Shown here piece after piece: positions 15,505-20,851 of a stretch of 20,851 nt of DNA (position 1 is the stretch's first letter; each line of letters opens with the position of its first letter). The DNA lies in assembly GCA_964626565.1 (NCBI GenBank), contig CAZVFX010000124.1, positions 1 to 20,851 on the forward strand, given 5' to 3'. Source of the stretch: CAZVFX01 sp964626565 (GTDB lineage: Bacteria > Myxococcota_A > UBA9042 > CAIXZC01). The notes beneath the pieces were generated by a model. That model had not been told where the DNA came from and did no database searches. It was given only the letters and a program-made list of their open reading frames with translations. The position numbers and the translations under genes were made by a program.

Positions 15505-16704
15505 TCACCGGTCGATCTCGCCGCCGATCATGTTAATGGAGTCGAACGTGGGAATGATGTCCGCGATCATATGACCGGTCACCATGTCCGCGAGAGCCTG
15601 CATTATCGCAAAGCAGGGAGGCCTTACGTGCAACCGGTACGGTTTGCCGGTGCCGTCCGCAACGACATAAAAACCGACCTCGCCGTTTCCTCCCTCCACA
15701 TATCCGTACACCTCTCCCGGGGGGATCTTCACTCCTTCGAAGACCAGCTTGAAGTTGGATATCATCCCCTCGATAGTGTCGTACACCTCGTCTTTGGGAG
15801 GAAGCGTCACCTGCCAGTCCCCCACATTCACCGGCCCTTCCGGCATCTGCTTGAAACACTGCCGCACGATGCTGATGGACTGCCGGATCTCCTCCATGCG
15901 AACCAGGTACCGGTCGAAGTTGTCGCCCTTGTGCCCTACCGGCACCTCGAAATCGACCTTGTCGTAAACCAGGTACGGGTGGTCCTTGCGGACATCGTAG
16001 GGCACGCCGGAGGCGCGCAGGCAGGGGCCGGTGAAACCCCACTCGATTGCATCCTCACCACTCACCGCGCCAACATCGCACATGCGGTCCATGAAGATCC
16101 GGTTACGGGTCAGAAGAGTGTCGATGTCCGCCTGCAACTCCTCGGTGCGCTGCGCGCACTCCTCGAACTTCTCTTCGAATCCCTCGGGCAGGTCATGCGC
16201 GACTCCCCCTACCCTGCAGTAGGACAGAGTCACCCGCGCCCCGGCCAGCTCCTCGAACAGATAGTAGTAGTGGTCCCGGGCTTCAACTCCCCACAGCATC
16301 GCGGTGAACCCGCCCAACTCCAGGGCTGACGCCGCAATTGCGGTCAGGTGGTCCTGAATCCTGGCTATTTCGCTGATGATGGTGCGGATATACTGGGTCC
16401 GCAATGGCACCTCGATGCCCAACAGCTTCTCCAAAGCCAGCGCCAGGCCGACGTTGTTGATGGCCGGCGAAACGTAGTTCAGCCGGTCAGCATACGGAAA
16501 GCACTGGTTGTAGGTGCGGTTCTCGCACATCTTCTCGAAGCCACGGTGGAGATATCCGATGTGGATATCGATGTCCTTGATGGTCTCGCCGTCGACGGAC
16601 AAGTTCATCTTGACCGTCCCGTGCATGGCCGGGTGCGAGGGGCCCATCTGCAAGAACATCTCCCTGGTGGCCAGATCCGGTACCTGCGGGTTGTTCGCGC
16701 TCAT
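15505..16704 (-). CDS. nuoD: NADH-quinone oxidoreductase subunit D (49 kDa)
   Basis: NuoD shapes the quinone-binding pocket of complex I with NuoB and is related to the large subunit of NiFe hydrogenases. The 399-residue length is normal. Recognisable segments are MGPSHPAMHGT near residue 17 (the quinone-site His loop), HIGYLHRGFEKMCENRTY, the GVEARDHYYYLFEELAGARVTLSYCR region, DAIEWGFTGPCLRASG, and the ending DIIPTFDSINMIGGEIDR. Its genuine TGA stop right after this conserved end shows that TGA is read as stop in this organism. Start ATG 16704 lies three bases after nuoC. Confidence 0.96.
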   Translation of the reverse strand: MSANNPQVPDLATREMFLQMGPSHPAMHGTVKMNLSVDGETIKDIDIHIGYLHRGFEKMCENRTYNQCFPYADRLNYVSPAINNVGLALALEKLLGIEVPLRTQYIRTIISEIARIQDHLTAIAASALELGGFTAMLWGVEARDHYYYLFEELAGARVTLSYCRVGGVAHDLPEGFEEKFEECAQRTEELQADIDTLLTRNRIFMDRMCDVGAVSGEDAIEWGFTGPCLRASGVPYDVRKDHPYLVYDKVDFEVPVGHKGDNFDRYLVRMEEIRQSISIVRQCFKQMPEGPVNVGDWQVTLPPKDEVYDTIEGMISNFKLVFEGVKIPPGEVYGYVEGGNGEVGFYVVADGTGKPYRLHVRPPCFAIMQALADMVTGHMIADIIPTFDSINMIGGEIDR

Positions 16705-16707
16705 TAG

Positions 16708-17256
16708 CTATTCCTCGTCCTCTTCGTCAACAGTCGCTCCGGGAATCGGGTCTCCGTTCAACGTCGGCATATCCATGGGCGGCTGATAGCCGCGCACCGG
16801 GTACTCCTTGCGCAATGGGTGCCCTTGAAACTCGGGATACAGAAGTAATCGCCGCAAATCGGGATGACCATGGAATTTCACCCCGAACATGTCGTAGACC
16901 TCCCGCTCAAACCAGGTCACGCCGCGCCACACGCCGGCCACGGAGTCCACCACCGCGTCGTCCTCTTCGAGGGGCACCTTCAACCGGATCCGATGGTTCA
17001 ACGAGTTGGACCGCAGGTGGTACACCACCATGAAGCGCGCGGTGGCGTCCCTCGACTCCGGATACGCTGAGTAATCGACACAAGTGACGTCGATGGGCAT
17101 ATCGAACGCGGTGTCGGGGCTTTCCTTCAGGAACGTGCACATCTCGACTATGCTGTCACGCTTCACAATCGCCGTGTCGTCGCCCCGGAATGAATGGGTA
17201 TCCAGCACCGCGTCGGCGAACTTGTTCTTGAGGGTCTTCAGGACCTTTTCGCTCAT
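16708..17256 (-). CDS. nuoC: NADH-quinone oxidoreductase subunit C (30 kDa)
   Basis: This 182-residue subunit packs against NuoD in the connecting part of complex I. The family signature is plain: DVTCVDYSAYPES, FMVVYHLRSNSLNHRIRLK, VAGVWRGVTWFEREVYDMFGVKFHGHPDLRRLLLYPEFQGHPLRKEYP. It is not fused to NuoB or NuoD; the C-terminus is only an acidic tail (EEDEE). The start ATG 17256 has a GGGGAAGAGA ribosome site. It begins 11 bases after the nuoA stop, the place where nuoB normally lies. Confidence 0.95.
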   Translation of the reverse strand: MSEKVLKTLKNKFADAVLDTHSFRGDDTAIVKRDSIVEMCTFLKESPDTAFDMPIDVTCVDYSAYPESRDATARFMVVYHLRSNSLNHRIRLKVPLEEDDAVVDSVAGVWRGVTWFEREVYDMFGVKFHGHPDLRRLLLYPEFQGHPLRKEYPVRGYQPPMDMPTLNGDPIPGATVDEEDEE

Positions 17257-17267
17257 TCTCTTCCCCG

Positions 17268-17648
17268 TTACCAGTCAATCGCTTTGCGTTTCCACACATA
17301 CAGCAGGCCCACCGCCAGTACTGCTACGAAGATCAGCACTTCTATGAGGGCCGCGATCCCCAGCACAGGGTCGGCCAGCAGGCGGCGATATTCCACCGCC
17401 CAGGGTAGCAGGAACACAACTTCAACATCGAAGACGAGAAAAAACAGCGCCACCAGGTAGTACTTCACGTTGAAACGCTCCCGGGCATCCCCGATAGGCG
17501 GGTTGCCGCACGCGAACGGCTCAGACTTGATTTTTGACTTGCGCTTGGGTCCCGCCAGTGCGTTCAAGATGATGATGGCAACGCCCAGGCCCCCCGCAAT
17601 AAGGGCCCCTACCAGAATCGGCACATACTGCTGAAGCTGTCCGCCCAT
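17268..17648 (-). CDS. nuoA: NADH-quinone oxidoreductase subunit A
   Basis: This 126-residue membrane subunit has three hydrophobic helices (about 8-30, 65-85, 95-118) and the family loop KSEPFACGNPPIGDARERFNVKYYLVALFFLVFDVEVVFLLPWA, which contains the conserved Cys and the acidic DVE pair near the quinone cavity. ATG 17648 follows AGGAG. It is the first gene of the local nuo operon; a promoter candidate lies 50-75 bases upstream. Confidence 0.95.
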   Translation of the reverse strand: MGGQLQQYVPILVGALIAGGLGVAIIILNALAGPKRKSKIKSEPFACGNPPIGDARERFNVKYYLVALFFLVFDVEVVFLLPWAVEYRRLLADPVLGIAALIEVLIFVAVLAVGLLYVWKRKAIDW

Positions 17649-17696
17649 GGTATCTCCTGCGATCCGAATCCGTATTTCCCGTCACAAACGCGCACA

Positions 17697-17725
17697 GAAA
17701 TACCACCTTATTTTTGGCAAGTCAA
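17697..17725 (-). promoter_or_regulatory. Possible promoter of the nuo operon
   Basis: Read on the minus strand, TTGACT (17725-17720, five of six -35 bases) and TATTTC (17702-17697, three of six -10 bases) are 17 bases apart, about 50 bases before the nuoA start. It is the only well-spaced pair I see in the 134-base gap before nuoA. Confidence 0.4.
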
Positions 17726-17763
17726 CGAAACAGTTACGGTGGTTTAAAATAACCTAGGCTGGT

Positions 17764-17781
17764 GCGCCCGCAAGCGGTCGC
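17764..17781 (-). terminator. Weak hairpin after the TMTC-like gene
   Basis: Directly after the TGA stop at 17783 there is a stem of three pairs, one mismatch and three more pairs closing a four-base loop (GCG-A-CCG / CGG-G-CGC on the minus strand). A T-rich stretch follows only some 12 bases later. It may slow transcription before the nuo operon but is not a classic terminator. Confidence 0.3.
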
Positions 17782-17782
17782 G

Positions 17783-19435
17783 TCAGCGTGCCTTGCGCCC
17801 GGGCGGGAAGCAAAATTTGCGGGCTCCGGACGGCCTGCCGGTTCGCTCGAAAATCGCGCAAACAAGGTTCAGCGCAGGACGGTAGCCGGGGCTATGGGTC
17901 AGGGCTGTTCGAAGCTCCCCGAGCGCACCATCGAAATCTCCGGACTTGGCCAGCGTCCGCGCATAGTTGGTGCGGGCTACGAAGTTGCTCGAATCGATCG
18001 CCACAGCAGCGGCAAAATGGGCGTTGGCCTCATCGTACCGGCCGGCCCGGTAAAGCTCCCGCGCCAGCAGATGCCGCGTCTTGGCGCTGTTGGGCGCCAC
18101 CTCAACCGCGGCAACATAGAGAGACCTGGCACTTTCCCAATCACCGTTGCGAGCCAAAGTTCGCCATCCGTAAAGGCCGCATACCAGGGCCAGAGTCCCG
18201 ATGCCGGCAATCCGCAACACCTTGCCGCCATAGTTCGACATCGCGTTCCAGGCCGCAGCCGCGACCGCGATGAGGAAGAAGGCAGAGGGCAGATAGACCA
18301 GCCGCTCCGCCATTATGATGGTGGAAAGAAACGCCAGGTTGGACACCACCGAATAGGTAGCAAAGAAAGCCAGCAACGAAATGGCCACTACCCTGGCGTG
18401 GACATCCCTTCCCGACTGCCAGGCACAGGTCACGACCGAGGCCAGCGCCCCCACAAACAGCAACAGCCCGGCCCACGCCTCGAAATCGAGAAGAGAGTCA
18501 ACTGCGGGCAGATGGTTGAGGGAGTAGTCAACGGTCAGATACACCGGCGCCACCAACAGACGGAGATACCAGAAGAACACCTTGAACGGGGTGAGCCATC
18601 TGCCCATGAAACCGGCGTCCACCATGGGGTTGTCAGCACCCGACAGGTCACCGGCCAGAAGCCCGCTGAGCACTGCGCCCCGCAAAACCATGTAGCCGCC
18701 GAACACCACTGCCAGGCCGGCGTAGGTCCGCCAGTCCCACGCAAAATTCCGCCACGAACCGGTTTCGCGCCGATGCCCCGCAACACGCACCAGGTCCACA
18801 GCGACCACCACCCCAACCAGGGTGAAGCCGTTCTCCTTGGATAGAAGTGCGAGGACAAAGACAGCCCACAACAACCCCCGATGCCGCCAGCCCAGCGCCC
18901 GGCTCCCCCGCACACCGGACAGATAGATGAGCGAACCCAACAGCACGAAGAGCGCGGCCAGAAGCTCGGCGCGGTTGACGATCCCGATAACCGCCTCGGT
19001 GTGCACCGGATGGAGGGCGAAGAGGAGGGCTGCTGAAAAGGCAGCCGGGGCGGTGAGCGGTGAGCGGTGAGATTTGAGCAAGGATAAGGCAAGGAGAAAG
19101 ACCAGCACTGTGCACAGGCTGTGCAGGGCGACATTTACTACCCGATGAGTTGAGGGGTCTTCGCCGTTGGCGATGCAGTCGGTAAGCGCGAAGGTGAGGG
19201 TAGCCAGGGGGCGATAGATGGTGAGGTTCTCATATCCCTCGCGGTTGCCCCAGTAGTTCTTGCCGAAGATTCCCTCGAACTCCAGGGGCCAGCTCGCCCC
19301 CCGATTCTCCGTGACTGCGGCTATATCGTCCAGAACGAAGGGCGCATCCATAGCGTTGAGGTAGATGGCCCCGGCGGCCACCGCCAGCAAGACGGCCAGA
19401 GCCGACACCCTCAACCTGGTGCCGCGGCCTACCAC
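17783..19435 (-). CDS. TMTC-like membrane glycosyltransferase (GT-C fold) with C-terminal TPRs
   Basis: The 550-residue protein resembles the TMTC family (DUF1736), whose animal members are O-mannosyltransferases using lipid-linked mannose. Visible features are the GT-C acidic pair Asp36-Asp37 in FVLDDIAAV after the first helix, YRPL at 74-77, the family motif FALHPVHTEAV at 139-149, LLSKENGFTL, and about nine to ten transmembrane helices up to residue 415. Residues about 425-530 are TPR repeats (WESARSLYVAAVEVAPNSAK, YDEANAHFAAAVAIDSSNFV, FDGALGELRTALTHSPGY). It starts at GTG 19435, three bases after the tolB stop, using the tolB end GAGG as ribosome site, so the two are translationally coupled. 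The acceptor protein and sugar are unknown. Residues 119-129 are encoded by a heptad repeat tract, an unusual low-complexity insertion in a loop. Confidence 0.8.
   Translation of the reverse strand: MVGRGTRLRVSALAVLLAVAAGAIYLNAMDAPFVLDDIAAVTENRGASWPLEFEGIFGKNYWGNREGYENLTIYRPLATLTFALTDCIANGEDPSTHRVVNVALHSLCTVLVFLLALSLLKSHRSPLTAPAAFSAALLFALHPVHTEAVIGIVNRAELLAALFVLLGSLIYLSGVRGSRALGWRHRGLLWAVFVLALLSKENGFTLVGVVVAVDLVRVAGHRRETGSWRNFAWDWRTYAGLAVVFGGYMVLRGAVLSGLLAGDLSGADNPMVDAGFMGRWLTPFKVFFWYLRLLVAPVYLTVDYSLNHLPAVDSLLDFEAWAGLLLFVGALASVVTCAWQSGRDVHARVVAISLLAFFATYSVVSNLAFLSTIIMAERLVYLPSAFFLIAVAAAAWNAMSNYGGKVLRIAGIGTLALVCGLYGWRTLARNGDWESARSLYVAAVEVAPNSAKTRHLLARELYRAGRYDEANAHFAAAVAIDSSNFVARTNYARTLAKSGDFDGALGELRTALTHSPGYRPALNLVCAIFERTGRPSGARKFCFPPGRKAR
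19051..19078. repeat. Degenerate heptanucleotide tandem array, site 4, inside a coding sequence
   Basis: Three identical CGGTGAG units (19051-19071) are followed by ATTTGAG (19072-19078). Read on the minus strand this is CTCAAAT then three CTCACCG units, the same order as at site 3. It encodes a loop with sequence KSHRSPLTAP in the TMTC-like protein. Three units equal 21 bases, so the reading frame is kept. Confidence 0.75.
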
Positions 19436-19438
19436 TTT

Positions 19439-20785
19439 CTACCTCGCCCAGGAAAGGGTGGAGTAGGAGCGGCTCTTCTCCGTGATGGGGAACTGGTAGC
19501 GGCCATCGATGGTTGAGATCCAGATGCGACGCTTGCCGTCGCGGCTGGACACAAACGCCAGGTGCCGGCCATCAGGAGAAATGGTCGGATCCTTGTTGCT
19601 TCCCTGGTCCTGGGTCACCCGGGTGATGTGGCCCTCGAGATCAACGGTGAAAATGTCCGAGTGAGCCTCGTCCATGCCCGCAAAGACTACCAGCCCGCCC
19701 GGCCCGAAATCGGGTGTGGAGTTGTAGCCCCCGGCCATGGTGAGGCGTCGCTGGCCCGAACCGTCAGCACCCATGACGTAGATCTGCGGCGAACCGGTGC
19801 GGTTGGATACAAACGCGATTCTGGCACCGTCCGGAGACCAGCATGGGGACACTTCGTCAGCCCAGTGGTGGGTGAGGTTGCTCTTGATCTTACCGCTGCG
19901 CGACATCAAGAAGATGTCCGACTGCCCGCCGTCATCCGCGCTGGCCGCGATCACGCCGCCGTCAGGGGACAGCCGGGCGCCCCGGTAGGAGCGGCCGTCG
20001 CTGGTGATCTTCTTGCCATTCAGGTAGAGGGCAGGTTTTCCCATCTTGAAGGAAGTATACAGTACGTCTCCACCCACCATGGAAGGGAGCATGTTGATGG
20101 TCTCGCCGCCCGCGATGGTGTTGCGGCCGAATCCGTCCACGCCGATGCTGTAGACTCCCTTGGTTCCCTTCCCGGTCTTGGCGGCAAACAGGATTTTGCC
20201 CCCAAACGGCCCCGGCACGCCCGTAATCGCGCGGATCACTTCGTTCACGAAGTTGTGCGCCGCGCCCCGGACGCCGTCTTTCGAAACAGTGGCTTCCTGG
20301 AATGAAACCGTTATCTCTTTCTTTCGATTCACATCGTACAGCCGAAAAGACAACTCGTACTTGCCACCGGAGGAGGATACCCGCGACTTGATCAGGTACT
20401 TGGCTCCAATGTTGAACCAGTCTTCCCACTTGGTCTTCTTCAGCGTCTCGGTTTCCATATTCGCGATAAAGGACGCAGGGTCGAGATTCTTGAAGAAACC
20501 GGATATGGTGAGGTCCCTGGCGATCGTCTCCGCCACCATAATACAGGTCGCCCCTTCCGCATCGCAAAACGGCTGCGGCACCGCGGTGGGGTCCAGCGCC
20601 TGAGCGCCGGGACCAACGGAAACGGTAATGGAAGACTCGCCGCCTCCGCCGGGTGTTGCGGCCTTTGCAGGGGCAGCTTCCGCAGCCGGCTTCGGTTCGT
20701 CGGTAAGCCCGGGGCGGGCCACCATAGCCAACAGGAGCGAAACCGTGGCGACCTGCGCCACGAGCCACAATTTTGGGACACGCAT
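19439..20785 (-). CDS. tolB: TolB, Tol-Pal system periplasmic beta-propeller protein
   Basis: TolB works in the periplasm with Pal and TolA to keep the outer membrane attached during cell division. I chose ATG 20785 (448 residues), which has GGAGG five bases upstream; the ATG at 20797 overlaps that ribosome site. A signal peptide covers residues 1-28. After an Ala/Pro-rich linker, the N-terminal domain (about 52-195) includes ARDLTISGFFKNLDPASF and WFNIGAKYLIKSRV, both typical of TolB. The propeller contains blades with SPDG at 273-276, 317-320 and 403-406, including WSPDGARIAFVSNRTGSPQIYVM. The C-terminus is short. Pal, TolA, TolQ and TolR are not downstream: the next gene is the TMTC-like transferase. 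Upstream neighbours lie beyond the window edge. Confidence 0.92.
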   Translation of the reverse strand: MRVPKLWLVAQVATVSLLLAMVARPGLTDEPKPAAEAAPAKAATPGGGGESSITVSVGPGAQALDPTAVPQPFCDAEGATCIMVAETIARDLTISGFFKNLDPASFIANMETETLKKTKWEDWFNIGAKYLIKSRVSSSGGKYELSFRLYDVNRKKEITVSFQEATVSKDGVRGAAHNFVNEVIRAITGVPGPFGGKILFAAKTGKGTKGVYSIGVDGFGRNTIAGGETINMLPSMVGGDVLYTSFKMGKPALYLNGKKITSDGRSYRGARLSPDGGVIAASADDGGQSDIFLMSRSGKIKSNLTHHWADEVSPCWSPDGARIAFVSNRTGSPQIYVMGADGSGQRRLTMAGGYNSTPDFGPGGLVVFAGMDEAHSDIFTVDLEGHITRVTQDQGSNKDPTISPDGRHLAFVSSRDGKRRIWISTIDGRYQFPITEKSRSYSTLSWAR

Positions 20786-20851
20786 CCAATCCTCCATACC
20801 TGCCCCACGTTTACCATGAAAAGCCTCACGCGTCGAGTGACGGAAAAAATG

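Noticed and set aside
14105..15574. 489-residue open frame antisense to nuoG
   Set aside because: It overlaps a well conserved nuoG on the other strand and shows no protein-like pattern.
16708..17256. nuoB hidden as a fusion with nuoC
   Set aside because: The 182 residues are fully accounted for by NuoC and lack the NuoB Cys-Cys cluster motif.
20816..20851. Start of a plus-strand gene (ATG 20816) running off the right edge
   Set aside because: Only twelve codons are visible and there is no ribosome site.

Overview
The window reads as a high-GC chromosome segment of a Myxococcota-like (former Deltaproteobacteria) bacterium, probably from a poorly sampled lineage. The reasons are two secreted proteins that end in MYXO-CTERM-type tails (a Cys, then a short hydrophobic helix, then Arg-rich end), very Cys-rich repeats built on a C-x-P-x-C-x-x-K-E-C-G-x-D-G-C-G-G-x-C-G pattern that I associate with large secreted proteins of that group, and a J-domain/TPR protein. 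This placement is an inference and not proved here. No gap between genes exceeds about 300 bases.

Layout from the left: a possible frame-broken gene end at the edge (3-154); a secreted zinc metalloprotease on the minus strand (219-1862); then a plus-strand block starting from a good sigma70-type promoter (1974-2002): a secreted protein of unknown function, lysine-ketoglutarate reductase, saccharopine dehydrogenase, and a lipoprotein with a glutaredoxin-type CPHC domain. The two dehydrogenases form a two-gene version of the eukaryotic AASS enzyme, so the cell should break lysine down to aminoadipate semialdehyde through saccharopine. On the minus strand come a small PqqD/RRE-like protein and a very large gene (7071-11249) that joins a peptidylarginine-deiminase domain to about 15 Cys-rich repeats and a MYXO-CTERM tail. 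That gene is cut by one in-frame TGA (8913-8915) exactly where a conserved repeat Cys (TGC) is expected.

To the right, a plus-strand J-domain/TPR protein (11483-12265) faces a minus-strand complex I operon, nuoA-C-D-G-H-I (17648 down to 12321). That operon has no nuoB, nuoE, nuoF or nuoJ-N in this window, although all cofactor ligands of the NuoG and NuoI subunits present are intact. Upstream of it, also on the minus strand, are tolB (envelope Tol-Pal system) and a tightly coupled TMTC-like membrane glycosyltransferase with TPRs.

The pattern not explained by genes is a set of four degenerate tandem arrays with an exact 7-base period (7033-7067, 11283-11310, 12281-12322, 19051-19078). Three lie between genes and one lies inside the TMTC-like coding sequence. 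Two of them share the same unit order, CTCAA then several CTCAC units, which points to a dispersed heptanucleotide repeat family.
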